Positions 44,994-55,242 are shown, numbered from the stretch's first letter. The stretch is DNA of 64,000 nt from Paenibacillus doosanensis (GCF_025060755.1 NZ_JANYUY010000020.1:54240-118239), one strand, 5' to 3'. The notes: generated by a model from the letters alone, not told the origin. Numbers and translations: made by a program.

Positions 44994-47846
44994 CTACCGC
45001 TTGACTCCGGCGTTCGCGGCCAGGATGCGCTCGATGATCGTCACCGCCTGGGCCCGAGTGGTCGTTTCTTCCGGGGCCAGACGGCCGTTATCCAAGCCTT
45101 GGAGCAAACCTTGATGCACCGCCTCCTGCATGGCGAAATCCTCGGTCACGACCGTGTGGTCCTTGCGCAAATCGGCGTTCGTCGCCCGGACCGCAATCGC
45201 CGCAATCTCTCCGCGCGTGATCGGCTCGTTCCAAGCGGCTTGAGCCGCCTCATCTTCGGTATAGTAGCCAGCCCCAGTCAAAGCGGCGGCATACGGCTTG
45301 TACCATGGCTCCCCGTCCGCTGCCGGAGCCGTCTTCACGGCCGCGGCGGCGGCGGCCATCTTGGCGAACTCGGCGCGCGTCATCGCGCCGTCGGGCCGGA
45401 ACGTGCCGTCGGGATACCCGTCGGCATAGCCTTTCTCCAGCGCGGAGGCAATCGCCGCCTCCGCCCAGTGACCGGCCGTATCGCTTAGCGCGCGCACGAA
45501 GCCGGTCACCGCCGCGGGCACGGTACGGTTCTTGTACGTACCGTCGCCGAGCTGCCCGGACATGTTGCCGCCCCATGTCCACACCGTGCCGTCCGCCGTA
45601 ATCGCGGCGGAATGTGCGCTGCCGGCGGCGACTTCCACAGCGCCGCCGAGGCCTTGAACCTGAACCGCATGATTGCGGTTCGTCGTCGTATTATCGCCCA
45701 GCTGGCCGAAGGCGTTATAGCCCCACGACCATACCATGCCGTCCGCACGGATGGCCAGCGTATGGAACGCGCCTCCGGCGATAGCGGTGACCTTGTTCAT
45801 GCCCGACGTCTGCACCGGATGCATCCGGTTCGTATTCGTATCGTCGCCGAGCTGGCCGAAGGCATTATAGCCCCACGACCATACCGTGCCGTCGCTCTTG
45901 AGCGCAATCGCGTGGCTCTTGCCGGCGGCAATGGCGGTTATTCCGTCCAGACCGATGATTTGCTGCACGCTGCGCCGCATCATCGTCGTCCCGTCGCCGA
46001 GCTGGCCATTGCTGTTGTCTCCCCACGCCCACACCGTGCCGTCATCGGCCAGCGCCAGACCGAAGTTAAACCCGGCGGCGACCGCTTTAATCCGCATCAA
46101 TCCGGGAATTTGCACCGGGGCGCTGCGGCTCACGGACGTGCCGTCCCCCAGCTGACCGAACGTATTGTCGCCAACGGCCCATACGCTGCCGTCCTTTTTG
46201 AGCGCCAAAGTGAACGCGTTCCCGGCCGCGACATCCGTGACATCGCGCCACTGCGCCAGCGCCGCGGGCGTACCTCGGCCGAGCGAAGCTTCTTCGCCGA
46301 GCTGGCCGCTTAAATTAAGCCCCCAGCCCGATACGGTGCCGTCGCTCTTCAACGCGGCGGCATGCCCGCTGCCGGCGGCCAGCGCCGCGATTGCGGATAA
46401 GTCCGCGGCTTCGCCCGGCTTATTGTGACCGGAGCTGCCGCTCTGTGCGAGCTGCCCATATATGTTCTCGCCCCAAGTCCACAGCTTGTCGTTCTTTACG
46501 ACGGCCGTAAAACTGTCACCGGCGGCCAGCGCACGCTGCCGCACTTCGTTCTCGTAATGGTATTTCCCTTCCATGGAAGGGTCGGGCGGTTTTACCAGAA
46601 GGGAGAATCTGGGCATTAACGTCGGTAAAATCCGGCTTGTCGCCGCTCCGTCGCCGAGCTGCCCGAGCGAGCTGTTCCCCCACGCCCATACGGTGCCGTC
46701 GGCTTTGACTGCGAAAGAATGAAATGCGCCTGCGCTAATCAAGACGACATCCTTCAGACTGTCGATATTCAGATTGATGGTACTCTCTTTGTAATCGCCG
46801 GTGCCGAGCTGACCGTAATTGTTCAGCCCCCAAGCGCTGACTTTGCCGTCTTTATGAAGCACGAGAGCATGCGAATTTCCTGCGCTGATGGCTACGGCGT
46901 CGGATATCCCCAGCACGTCGGCGGCGAAATTGCGGTCCGTCGTATTGCCGTTGCCGAGCTGACCGGAGCTGTTATAGCCCCATGTCCATACTTTGCCGTT
47001 TTCCTTCAGAAGCATCGAGAAATTGCTGCCGGCGGCAATCGCTTTCGTATCGTAAGTGTAGTTGACCCGAGTCGGGCGGTCGGTTTTCGTCTCTGTCACC
47101 GCATTGCCGAGCTGGCCATACGTATTGTCTCCCCAAGCGATCACGCTGTTATCGTCGAGCAGCGCGAGCGCGTGGCTGCTCCCTGCGGCGATAGCCAGCA
47201 CATTCGTCGGATAAGCCAGCTGATTCGGCGCGAGCTTGTCGGTGTAGCTGCTGTCGCCGAGGCCGAGCTGACCTTTGGAATTGTCGCCCCACGTAACGAG
47301 GGTACCGTCCTTCTTAAGCGCCATCGAATAATTGCCTCCGGCGGATATCGCCACGACATCGCGCAAATAGGGAATTTCGAAAGGCTCAGGACGATCGGTC
47401 GTCGTTCCGTCGCCGAGCTGCCCTTTATCGTTTTGACCCCAGGCCCATACGGTGCCGTCCTTGCGCAATGCCAGCGTATGGTTCATCCCTGCGGAGATGG
47501 ACTTGATATCGAACAATTCCTTTACCTGGCTCGGCGCGTAACGAAATACATTGGGTCCCGTACCTAATTTGCCGTGAAGGCTATCCCCCCACGTCCACAC
47601 GCTGCCGTCGCTTTTTAAAGCGACCGAGTGGCTTAAGCCCCCGGCAACCTGAACGATACCGAGCGACGGAAGCGCCGTCTGCGCCTGCGCTGCGGACGAT
47701 TCTGCAGCCGGAGAAGCCGGTTCGCCGGCGGAGGTGTCCTCCGCCAAGGCCATGCCCGTACCCAACCACAATTGCATCAGCAAGGCCGCGATCAGCATAT
47801 AGAAGGGCGCTCGGCTGCGTATATTTTTCCGATGGTTCCTAACCAT
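44994..47846 (-). CDS. Secreted RCC1-repeat protein with C-terminal SLH domains
   Basis: 950 residues: signal peptide (about 1-35, hydrophobic MLIAALLMQLWLGTGMALA), then fourteen RCC1 repeats of about 52 residues, each with an AAGxxHxxAL strand and a DGTVWAWGxNxxGQLG turn. They split 7 + 7 around a short non-repeat insert (about 415-440), which would give two complete seven-bladed propellers. Three SLH-like motifs follow (HWAEAAIASALEKGYADGYP onwards) and should anchor it to pyruvylated secondary wall polymer. Function of bacterial RCC1 surface proteins is unknown. ATG after GGAGGAGAG. Confidence 0.93.
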   Translation of the reverse strand: MVRNHRKNIRSRAPFYMLIAALLMQLWLGTGMALAEDTSAGEPASPAAESSAAQAQTALPSLGIVQVAGGLSHSVALKSDGSVWTWGDSLHGKLGTGPNVFRYAPSQVKELFDIKSISAGMNHTLALRKDGTVWAWGQNDKGQLGDGTTTDRPEPFEIPYLRDVVAISAGGNYSMALKKDGTLVTWGDNSKGQLGLGDSSYTDKLAPNQLAYPTNVLAIAAGSSHALALLDDNSVIAWGDNTYGQLGNAVTETKTDRPTRVNYTYDTKAIAAGSNFSMLLKENGKVWTWGYNSSGQLGNGNTTDRNFAADVLGISDAVAISAGNSHALVLHKDGKVSAWGLNNYGQLGTGDYKESTINLNIDSLKDVVLISAGAFHSFAVKADGTVWAWGNSSLGQLGDGAATSRILPTLMPRFSLLVKPPDPSMEGKYHYENEVRQRALAAGDSFTAVVKNDKLWTWGENIYGQLAQSGSSGHNKPGEAADLSAIAALAAGSGHAAALKSDGTVSGWGLNLSGQLGEEASLGRGTPAALAQWRDVTDVAAGNAFTLALKKDGSVWAVGDNTFGQLGDGTSVSRSAPVQIPGLMRIKAVAAGFNFGLALADDGTVWAWGDNSNGQLGDGTTMMRRSVQQIIGLDGITAIAAGKSHAIALKSDGTVWSWGYNAFGQLGDDTNTNRMHPVQTSGMNKVTAIAGGAFHTLAIRADGMVWSWGYNAFGQLGDNTTTNRNHAVQVQGLGGAVEVAAGSAHSAAITADGTVWTWGGNMSGQLGDGTYKNRTVPAAVTGFVRALSDTAGHWAEAAIASALEKGYADGYPDGTFRPDGAMTRAEFAKMAAAAAAVKTAPAADGEPWYKPYAAALTGAGYYTEDEAAQAAWNEPITRGEIAAIAVRATNADLRKDHTVVTEDFAMQEAVHQGLLQGLDNGRLAPEETTTRAQAVTIIERILAANAGVKR

Positions 47847-47895
47847 TTTTCATTCTCTCCTCCATGTATAGAATATCTCGTATCCCCTATGCGGA

Positions 47896-50800
47896 TCAGA
47901 CATTCGGACGATCGGCAGGCAGGGTTGGAGGGGCTTGGCGCTTCAATTTGCTGCGGAAGAAATCCATCATGCCGTCCATGAGCGTATACACAACAGGCAC
48001 CAGAAGCAGGGTAACCATCGTCGACAGCGTCAACCCGAACGCGACGACAGTAGCCATCGACGCCTGCGCTTCCGCGCCTTCCCCGAAGCCGATGACCAGC
48101 GGCAGCATGGCCAGCACGGTCGTTGCCGTCGTCATCAGAATCGGCCGCAGACGAATCCGGCCCGCTTCCATAAGAGCGTCGAAAAGCGTATAGCCCCTCT
48201 TGCGAAGCTGATTCGTATAGTCGACGAGTACGATCGCATTGTTAACGACGATCCCCATCAGCATGATCATCCCCATCACCGAGTTCATATTAATCGTACG
48301 GTGGGTCAGGAATAGACCGAGAATCGCTCCGATAAACGTCGGAGGCAGCGAGAACATAATAATGAACGGGCCGTAGAGCGACTCGAACTGGCTCGCCATA
48401 ACCATATAAACGAGTACGACGGATAGGCCGAGCATCATGTACAAGCTGCTGAACGTGCTGTTCGATTCGCTCTTGGACGTCAACGAAATCGTGTACCCGT
48501 CCGGCGGCTGAATCGTGTCCAGCTTCTCCTGCACCGCCTTCTCCACATCTCCGATCGCCGCTCCCGATACCGATGCCTGCACCGTAGTAAGCCGCTGTTG
48601 ATTCGTATGGCGAATTTGCGCCGGACTTGAACCGGGTACGACTTTGGCGATCGCGCTGAGCGGAATTTGCGCTCCGGAGGAGGTAGTAAGCACCACTTGA
48701 TTCAGGTTTTCCAGATTGTTCGTAAATTCCGTCGGATACTTCACCAATACGGAAATTTGCGAATCGCCGGTTTTGAAATTCGTTGCGACCGAACCTTGAT
48801 AGGCGGTACGCACCGCCGTCATTACTTCGCGGACGGAGATGCCATAATACGCTGCCGCATCGCGGTCGATCGTCATATCGTAGGCCGGTATGCTGCGTTC
48901 CAGCGTATTCTGCACGCTGCGCAAAGTGGGAATATCGCGCAATTCGTCGGCCACCATGTCCCCGAGCTTGCTCAGGACGGCCGTATCCGGACCGTTCAAA
49001 TTGACGGTAATGTCGGCGCCGCCTCCCCCTCCTCCGAGTCCGGGCAGACGGACGGATGAACGGCTGTTGACATTAATTTGCGCTCCCGGGTTGCCCTGCG
49101 TCATATTGCGGATTTGCTCCACAACCTGATCCGTATTAAGCTTCCGTTCATCCAGCGGCTTGAGCGTTACGCTGATGTTGGCGGAGTTGGTCGCGGAGCT
49201 CTGGAAGGCTCCTCCTCCCGAGCTGCCGACGGTCGTAAAGATCGTGTCGATATCCGGGATGCTTTTGAGCTGCTCCTCGATTTTGGAGGTGAGCGCATTC
49301 GTAATTTCAAACTTGGTCCCTTGCGCCAAGCTGATGTTAATATTTAACTGGCCTTCGTCCGATCTCGGCATCATCTCGGTGCCGACGAATTTCGCCAGAT
49401 AGACGCTGCCCCCGAGCATGCCCACCGTAACCAAAATAATGATCCAGCGGTGGCCGAGCGACCAGCGCAGCAAGCCGATATATGCGCGGGTGAAACGATT
49501 CATCCCGCGTCCGAACCAAACGGCCGGATTATAGGAACGCCCTTCCGGCAGCGACTCGTCATGATGCTTCGTCAAAATTTTGGCCGCCAGCATCGGAACG
49601 AGCGTAATCGCCGCGAACAGTGCGGCAATGTGCGAGAAGCTGACCGTCAGCGCCATCGGGACGAAGAAATTTTTGATCATGCCGTTAATGAATAGCGTCG
49701 GCGCGAATACGGCGATTTGCGCCAAAGCCGACGCCAATACGGCGGTTCCAACCTCGGCCGTCCCCTGCTTGGCCGCTTCCGCGGGCGACAACCCCTCGTC
49801 TTTTTTCCGGTATATACTCTCCAGCACCACGACGGCGAAGTCGACGAGGGAACCTAAACCGAGAGCCAGACCGCCCAGCGTAATCGTGTTGATCGTCTGA
49901 TGGGAGAAGTACATCATGCTGAACGTACTGATGACCGAAATCGGGATGACGACGCCGATAATCAGTGTCGCGCGAATGCTGTTTAAGAACAGCATCAGAA
50001 TGATGACGGAAAAGATCGCTCCGAGCAGCGTATGCTCGATCACCGTATTAATGGAGCTTTTAATGAATTTCGACGAATCGTTGAGCACGGCAAGCTTCAC
50101 GCCGTCCGGCAGCTTGCTTTGAATCTCGTCCATCGCCTCGCGGATATTATCCGCTACCTTGACCGTATTGCCGTCGGATTGCTTCAGCACGGAGATGCCT
50201 ACGCTCTGCTCTCCGTTCCGACGGGAATCGTATGTAACGTCCTGGAACGAATCGACAATTTGTCCCAGCTCGCCGATCTCGATGGATTGACCTCTGGCCA
50301 GCGACACCCTGACCTTGGAAATCTCGGCGGTGGACTGGAACTCCCCGCTGATCCGGAGAGGAACGAGCTGCTCGCCTTTATAGACAAGTCCGGCATCCGT
50401 CGACTGATTGTCGTTGCCTAGCGCCTGGGTAACCTGGCTAAACGTAATTCCGTAATGAGTCAGCTTGTCTTGATCCAGCAGCAGCTGAATTTGCCGCACG
50501 CGCCCGCCGCTTACGCCTACCGAAGCGACGCCCTCGACGCGCTGTACCGCCGGGCTGACTACGTTGTCGGCAAGATCGCGCAGCGTGATGAGGTCCACGT
50601 CCTTGCCGTAGAGCGACAAACTCAAGATCGGCTGGCTGTTCGGGTCCGCCTTGGAGACGACCGGCGCCTCCGCATCGGCCGGAAGCTGGCGGCGTACACG
50701 GTCGAGACGGTCGCGCATCGTCAGCGTCGCTTCGCTGATGTCCGTCCCGAAATTAAACTGGACGGTGACGTTACTGCTGCCCGTCCGCGACACGGACGTA

Positions 50801-51039
50801 ACCGACGACACGTTGGCTATCGTCGCCATGGAGGCCTCGATCCGCTTCGTCACCTGATTCTCCACTTGGCCGGGAGAAGCTCCGGACCAACTGGTCGAGA
50901 CGGTCGCCGTCGGTATCTCCATGTTAGGATACAAATCAACCGGCAGCAGCGGCGCAGCGATCGATCCCAAAATCGTTAACGCAATCATAATCATTAAAAT
51001 CGTGACTGGACGATTGACGGAAAAATTCGCTAAATTCAC
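47896..51039 (-). CDS. RND family efflux transporter (AcrB/SwrC-like)
   Basis: 1047-residue proton-driven transporter with twelve transmembrane helices in the RND pattern: first helix TILMIMIALTILGSIAAPLL, periplasmic-type loops (here outside the membrane) at about 35-330 and 560-860, and the TM4 motif GLALGLGSLVDFAVVVLESIYRK with the proton-relay Asp. Similar to B. subtilis SwrC, linked to surfactin export and swarming. GTG start overlaps the adaptor gene's stop (GTGA). Works with the adaptor encoded upstream. Confidence 0.95.
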   Translation of the reverse strand: MNLANFSVNRPVTILMIMIALTILGSIAAPLLPVDLYPNMEIPTATVSTSWSGASPGQVENQVTKRIEASMATIANVSSVTSVSRTGSSNVTVQFNFGTDISEATLTMRDRLDRVRRQLPADAEAPVVSKADPNSQPILSLSLYGKDVDLITLRDLADNVVSPAVQRVEGVASVGVSGGRVRQIQLLLDQDKLTHYGITFSQVTQALGNDNQSTDAGLVYKGEQLVPLRISGEFQSTAEISKVRVSLARGQSIEIGELGQIVDSFQDVTYDSRRNGEQSVGISVLKQSDGNTVKVADNIREAMDEIQSKLPDGVKLAVLNDSSKFIKSSINTVIEHTLLGAIFSVIILMLFLNSIRATLIIGVVIPISVISTFSMMYFSHQTINTITLGGLALGLGSLVDFAVVVLESIYRKKDEGLSPAEAAKQGTAEVGTAVLASALAQIAVFAPTLFINGMIKNFFVPMALTVSFSHIAALFAAITLVPMLAAKILTKHHDESLPEGRSYNPAVWFGRGMNRFTRAYIGLLRWSLGHRWIIILVTVGMLGGSVYLAKFVGTEMMPRSDEGQLNINISLAQGTKFEITNALTSKIEEQLKSIPDIDTIFTTVGSSGGGAFQSSATNSANISVTLKPLDERKLNTDQVVEQIRNMTQGNPGAQINVNSRSSVRLPGLGGGGGGADITVNLNGPDTAVLSKLGDMVADELRDIPTLRSVQNTLERSIPAYDMTIDRDAAAYYGISVREVMTAVRTAYQGSVATNFKTGDSQISVLVKYPTEFTNNLENLNQVVLTTSSGAQIPLSAIAKVVPGSSPAQIRHTNQQRLTTVQASVSGAAIGDVEKAVQEKLDTIQPPDGYTISLTSKSESNSTFSSLYMMLGLSVVLVYMVMASQFESLYGPFIIMFSLPPTFIGAILGLFLTHRTINMNSVMGMIMLMGIVVNNAIVLVDYTNQLRKRGYTLFDALMEAGRIRLRPILMTTATTVLAMLPLVIGFGEGAEAQASMATVVAFGLTLSTMVTLLLVPVVYTLMDGMMDFFRSKLKRQAPPTLPADRPNV

Positions 51040-53105
51040 TGTCCTCCACCTGCTCCCGCTTGGCCGGTCGATCCGGAGTTCGAGTTCGGTTGACGATTGC
51101 CCTGCGGCCGCTCACCTTGAGCCCTCTCGCCCTGCGCTTTCGCCTTTTCCCCTTGCTCTCCGCCGGATTGCGGTTTCTCGCCTTGGGCTTTCTCTCCCTG
51201 GGTTTTCTCCTGCTGTCCTTGGCCCTTTTGCCCTCCTTGTTGTTGGCCCTGGCCCTGCTTCTGGCCGCCTTGCTGACCTTCCTGCCCGGGCTGCACCACT
51301 TGAACGGACGCTTTATCCGACAACAGCTCCTGCCCCTTCACGACGATTTGATCGCCTTCGTTCAGACCGCTTGTCACCTCGAACTGGGCACTGGTCATCG
51401 TACCGATCTTGACCGTGACTTTCTTCGCTTTCCCATCCTGGACTACGAAGACGGCGTTTCCGTTAGGCTGGCTGAGCACGGCGTCGGCCGGTACCATAAT
51501 CGCTTGGCGTCCCTCGCTCTTCATGCTGGAGGAAGCGAACATTCCGGGAAGCAGCTCGCCCTTCGGGTCGTTAACTTGAATATCGACGCCATAGGCCTTG
51601 GTTACCGAATCGAGCGTCGGCCGAATCGCAGAGATAACCCCTTCGAACGATTTGTTCAGCGTCGGCACGTTCACCTTCATTTCCATACCGACCTTAAGCT
51701 TGCCGATGCTGGATTCGGGAACGTTGACGGAAGCCTGCGTCGGGTTCGTCGCCGCAATGGACACGATATTGCCGTTGTTGCCGGCGTTTTGGCCGACGGG
51801 CGTGTTAATCGCCGTGACCACTCCGTCGACGGGGGACAGCAGCACGCCGTCCTGCAGCTGCTCGGTGAGCAGGCGCAGATTTGTTTCCGCCTGGCTGTAC
51901 TGCGCGCTGCTGACGGTGATCGCATCCGTCGATTGCGCCGTTTGCAGCGCTTGCTCCGACTGTGCGACCTGCGCTTTGGAGACGTTCAAGCTGAGCTCCT
52001 GCGAAGTTTCGGCGTTAGACAGCGCGAGCTGATCCTTTTGCAGCGTTTGCTGGTTCGATTCCAAAATGACGGCCAGCGTATTTTGAGCGTTCGCCAAAGA
52101 GATGCTGTCCCGGTTCAACTGCTCCTGAGCGACTTGAACCGTCTGTGAGTTTTCGGCCGCTGCCAGATCGCCTTGAGCTTTCAACAGCGATGCGGTGGCG
52201 TTGGTCAAAGCGCTCGGCGTCGTCTGCTGCGCCTGATCAAGATCCAGTTGAGCCTGCTGCAGTTTCTGCAGAGCGTTATCCAGATCGCTCTGCTTGTTCG
52301 CCGACGATTCCTTCACGTTCTGGTAATTGATAATCGCCTGCTGCAGCTTCAGCTGCAATGATTCGACGGAATTGCTGGAGTTGACTTGAGACGTCTGGAG
52401 ACTGTCCTGCTGCGCATTCAGCGTGTTCTGCGCATTCGCTACGTTCGTATTGTATGTAGTGATCGCATTGTTCAAGTTCTGCTGCGATATGGCGACCTGC
52501 TGCTTCGCCGTGGCGATCGAGTTTTGCTGGTCGTTAAGCGCTTTATTATAGTTGGCCTGAGAGATGGCGACCTGCTGCTTGGCAGACGCCACCGCATTTT
52601 GCTGGTCGGCAATCGCCTTCTCCAGATTGGCCTTCTGAACCGCCAACTGCTTCTCCGCCGTCGCCGCGCTGTTCGCCTGATCGTTGGTGGAACGCTGCAG
52701 CTGTGCTGCGCTCACCGCTAAAGCGCTTTGGGATTGGGCGATCTGCTGCTCCAATTGCGTCGTATCGATTTTGGCAAGCGGATCTCCCTCTTTGACACGG
52801 TCCCCCGGCTTAACCATCAATTCCGTCACTCGGCCGGAAATACGGGAAGAAACGTTCGTAGTATAAAGGGGAGTGATCGAGCCGGTAAACACTTGGCCTC
52901 CGCCGACATCCGATTTTTTCACGATTTGCGTTTCTACGGGAAATTGTCTGGCTGCTCCTCTCTGCCCGCCGCCCGGCGCCGCAGATTGTCCTTGCTTCGG
53001 ACCTCCCCAATTCGTCAGCGTTCCACCTACGACGGCAATGATCGCAATCACCGCGATGGTAGTGAACACCCACTTCTTGGATACGTTCTGGATCCACCTG
53101 ATCAT
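51036..53105 (-). CDS. RND efflux membrane-fusion (HlyD-like) adaptor with long coiled coil
   Basis: 689 residues: a single N-terminal helix (WVFTTIAVIAIIAVVGGTL), lipoyl-like halves (RVTELMVKPGDRVKEGDPLA and VLLSPVDGVVTAINTPVGQN) separated by an extremely long Gln/Ala/Asn-rich coiled coil (about 115-410) with repeats such as SAKQQVAISQANYNKAL, then beta-barrel and membrane-proximal domains, and a Gln/Gly/Lys-rich tail (about 612-689). Usual adaptors are about 400 aa. The long coil may span the thick cell wall. ATG with GGAGG seven bases upstream. Confidence 0.93.
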   Translation of the reverse strand: MIRWIQNVSKKWVFTTIAVIAIIAVVGGTLTNWGGPKQGQSAAPGGGQRGAARQFPVETQIVKKSDVGGGQVFTGSITPLYTTNVSSRISGRVTELMVKPGDRVKEGDPLAKIDTTQLEQQIAQSQSALAVSAAQLQRSTNDQANSAATAEKQLAVQKANLEKAIADQQNAVASAKQQVAISQANYNKALNDQQNSIATAKQQVAISQQNLNNAITTYNTNVANAQNTLNAQQDSLQTSQVNSSNSVESLQLKLQQAIINYQNVKESSANKQSDLDNALQKLQQAQLDLDQAQQTTPSALTNATASLLKAQGDLAAAENSQTVQVAQEQLNRDSISLANAQNTLAVILESNQQTLQKDQLALSNAETSQELSLNVSKAQVAQSEQALQTAQSTDAITVSSAQYSQAETNLRLLTEQLQDGVLLSPVDGVVTAINTPVGQNAGNNGNIVSIAATNPTQASVNVPESSIGKLKVGMEMKVNVPTLNKSFEGVISAIRPTLDSVTKAYGVDIQVNDPKGELLPGMFASSSMKSEGRQAIMVPADAVLSQPNGNAVFVVQDGKAKKVTVKIGTMTSAQFEVTSGLNEGDQIVVKGQELLSDKASVQVVQPGQEGQQGGQKQGQGQQQGGQKGQGQQEKTQGEKAQGEKPQSGGEQGEKAKAQGERAQGERPQGNRQPNSNSGSTGQAGAGGGQ

Positions 53106-53377
53106 TTACATACCTCCATGTATTCTTGTCCGTATTCCTTCCTGCGGGAAACGCTCCCAAAGAAGAAATGCCTTGTTGCTCAAGGTCCATCGAATCGGGG
53201 TGCTTATGTTACAGCGCACCAACATAACATCAACATAGCCTACATTCATGATAAAACTATGATAAAAATGTGAAAAATGTGTAAATAAATCGGAATTTTG
53301 ACACGATTCGCCCCATCCTACCCCCACAAATCCGAACTTGGCTTGTTTCACTGCCGTCAGCCTTCGTCTTCAATATC
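53106..53377. other. Intergenic region upstream of the RND operon
   Basis: AT-rich, with repeated TATGTTGATGTTATGTTGG-like sequence and several ATTTTT tracts, presumably the promoter and regulator site of the efflux genes. No promoter could be placed with confidence, and no regulator gene is adjacent. Confidence 0.4.
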
Positions 53378-53419
53378 AAAAAAAAGAGCAGGACGCCCGT
53401 TACCCGCGCCGCCTGCTCT
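53378..53419 (-). terminator. Terminator overlapping the end of thrC
   Basis: Minus strand AGAGCAGG-CG and GCG-TCCTGCTCT form a long stem around a loop that contains the thrC stop codon, followed by eight T residues. Terminator and coding end overlap. Confidence 0.85.
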
Positions 53420-54629
53420 CATACAAAGGCTTCAAATCGTTGTAAGTCCTGACCACCGCAGGAGCGACCCGCGGAATCCAATCGATATATTTATCCGCAT
53501 GGGAAGTATTGAACACGACGGCGGTTTCCGCCGGTTTGATCCATCCCGCTTCCCTCAGCCGGGCAAACCCGGCCCAGGCCGCTGCCCCTTCGGGGGATGA
53601 AGAAATCCCCTGGAGCCCCAGCTCCGTCTGCGCTCTGCGGATATCTTCCTTGCTCACGGCAACGGCTGTGCCGCCCGTCTCCCTAATAATCGACACAACC
53701 AGATTGCCGTCCGGCGGCTTCGGCACTCTAAGGCCCGTCGGGCTGGATGTGGCGTTCTCGCTGGCGACCGCCCCTTCGCCCGCCGATCCGGCCTGCAGGG
53801 CATCGACGATCGGCTGGCAGCCGGCTTCTTGCACGCTGACCAGCCGCGGCAGCTCGCCTTCGATCCAGTTCATTTCCCTAAGCTCCTGGAACGCCTTCCA
53901 CAGCCCGATAATTCCTGAGCCCCCACCGGTCGGATAAATGATCACGTCGGGGAGCTTCCAGCCCAATTGCTCGGCGATCTCAAGGCCCATCGTCTTCTTC
54001 CCTTCGACGCGGCCCGGCTCCCGCAGCGTTCCTGCGTTAAACCATCCTTGCTCTTGCTTGCCGTCCTCAATGATGCGCCCCGCATCGTGAATGAGTCCGT
54101 CAACTTGATACGTATGGGCTCCATAGCGTATACATTCCTCGACGATCATGCCCGGACAGTCGCCCGGTACGATGACGACCGCTTCCATTCCCGCTCTGGC
54201 AGCATAAGCCGCTAGCGCGGAAGCGGCATTGCCGTTCGACGGAACGGCCGCTTTTGCAACGCCCTTCTCCTTGAGCAGCGACACGGCGGCGGCAAAGCCT
54301 CTCGCTTTGAAGCTGCCGGTAGGGTTCTGCTCCTCCCGTTTGACATAGACGCCTTGCACGCCGTACCGCCGCTGCATAGCGTCCATCCGCAAAAGCGGCG
54401 TTCCGCCTTCGCCCAAGCTGACGACGGACGCCGGATCGGAAACCGGCAGCCATTCCGCATACCGCCACATCGAATTGCCTCTCGTTAACAAGTCAGCCTT
54501 TTTTACCGTTGCGGCAATGCTCTCCAAATCGTACTTGACGAGCATTGTGCCTCCGCAATCGCAAACCGCCTTCAGCTGTAGCGGCTCCACCCGCCCGCAG
54601 CGTGAGCAGACCAGCAGCCTTTTTTGCAT
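53400..54629 (-). CDS. thrC: Threonine synthase
   Basis: PLP enzyme converting O-phosphohomoserine to threonine. The 409-residue product begins with a zinc-ribbon-like segment, LLVCSRCGRVEPLQLKAVCD then CGG (two CxxC/CxC pairs), followed by the fold type II core with the PLP lysine in QNPTGSFKARGFAA and phosphate-binding YPTGGGSGIIGLW. The open frame continues 234 codons upstream, but only as antisense of panD. The ATG at 54629 has a weak GGTGA seven bases upstream. A related cystathionine-type or threonine dehydratase function is less likely. Confidence 0.88.
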   Translation of the reverse strand: MQKRLLVCSRCGRVEPLQLKAVCDCGGTMLVKYDLESIAATVKKADLLTRGNSMWRYAEWLPVSDPASVVSLGEGGTPLLRMDAMQRRYGVQGVYVKREEQNPTGSFKARGFAAAVSLLKEKGVAKAAVPSNGNAASALAAYAARAGMEAVVIVPGDCPGMIVEECIRYGAHTYQVDGLIHDAGRIIEDGKQEQGWFNAGTLREPGRVEGKKTMGLEIAEQLGWKLPDVIIYPTGGGSGIIGLWKAFQELREMNWIEGELPRLVSVQEAGCQPIVDALQAGSAGEGAVASENATSSPTGLRVPKPPDGNLVVSIIRETGGTAVAVSKEDIRRAQTELGLQGISSSPEGAAAWAGFARLREAGWIKPAETAVVFNTSHADKYIDWIPRVAPAVVRTYNDLKPLYESRRRG

Positions 54630-54830
54630 GAATGCATCACCGCTTTTTTTCAAATTCGTACCGGTATTATCTTGAAGGGATGCAATTGCTATGGACCCTC
54701 TATTACGATACACAAGGATCTCCATTTGGGAACGGCTGGTACCTAACGGATAGGCGGAAAATGCGAACATCGGCGCGGGCTGCTTCATACAATGGGAGCA
54801 TAGACTTTTTGGGGCAGGAGTTGACCGCAG

Positions 54831-55229
54831 TTGCTTAGAATGATGTGCAAGGGAAAAATTCACCGCGCGACCGTCACCGAGGCTCGGCTCGATTACGTCG
54901 GCAGCATTACCATCGATGCCAAGCTGATGAAGGAAGCGAATATCCATCCGTATGAGATGGTTCAAATCACGAGTCTGCGGAACGCGACGAGATGGAAAAC
55001 ATATGCCATCGCCGCTCCCGAAGGGTCGGGCAAAATTTGCTTGAACGGCCCTCCGGCCCATCTGTTTCAGCCGGGAGATATCGTCATTATTTTGAGTTTG
55101 GGCTTGTTCGACGAGCGGGAGATTAGCGGGTTGCAGCCGCGGGTTGTTTTCGTGGACGGGGCAAACGGCATAACGCGTGTCGAGACGCATGATCTCGTTA
55201 TTGCGGAGCAAGATGAGCCAGAGAAATAA
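54831..55229 (+). CDS. panD: Aspartate 1-decarboxylase PanD
   Basis: Pyruvoyl enzyme that makes beta-alanine for pantothenate. 132 residues. The self-cleavage site Gly24-Ser25 is in YVGSITIDAKL, with Lys9 (CKGKIHRA) and the later ATRWKTYAI also conserved. The TTG at 54831 gives an N-terminus of the same length as B. subtilis PanD and lies ten bases after AGGAG; ATGs at 54840 and 54843 are too far. It is divergent from thrC and carries its own terminator; panB and panC are not beside it. Confidence 0.95.
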   Translation: MLRMMCKGKIHRATVTEARLDYVGSITIDAKLMKEANIHPYEMVQITSLRNATRWKTYAIAAPEGSGKICLNGPPAHLFQPGDIVIILSLGLFDEREISGLQPRVVFVDGANGITRVETHDLVIAEQDEPEK

Positions 55230-55242
55230 TCGTGGTAAAGAA

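Noticed and set aside
45500..47600. DNA-level tandem repeats that could suggest a CRISPR or satellite array
   Set aside because: They are the degenerate coding repeats of the RCC1 blades, about 156 bases apart and in frame.
53106..53351. Open frame of 81 codons upstream of the RND adaptor
   Set aside because: No ribosome site, low-complexity composition, and it occupies the expected promoter region.
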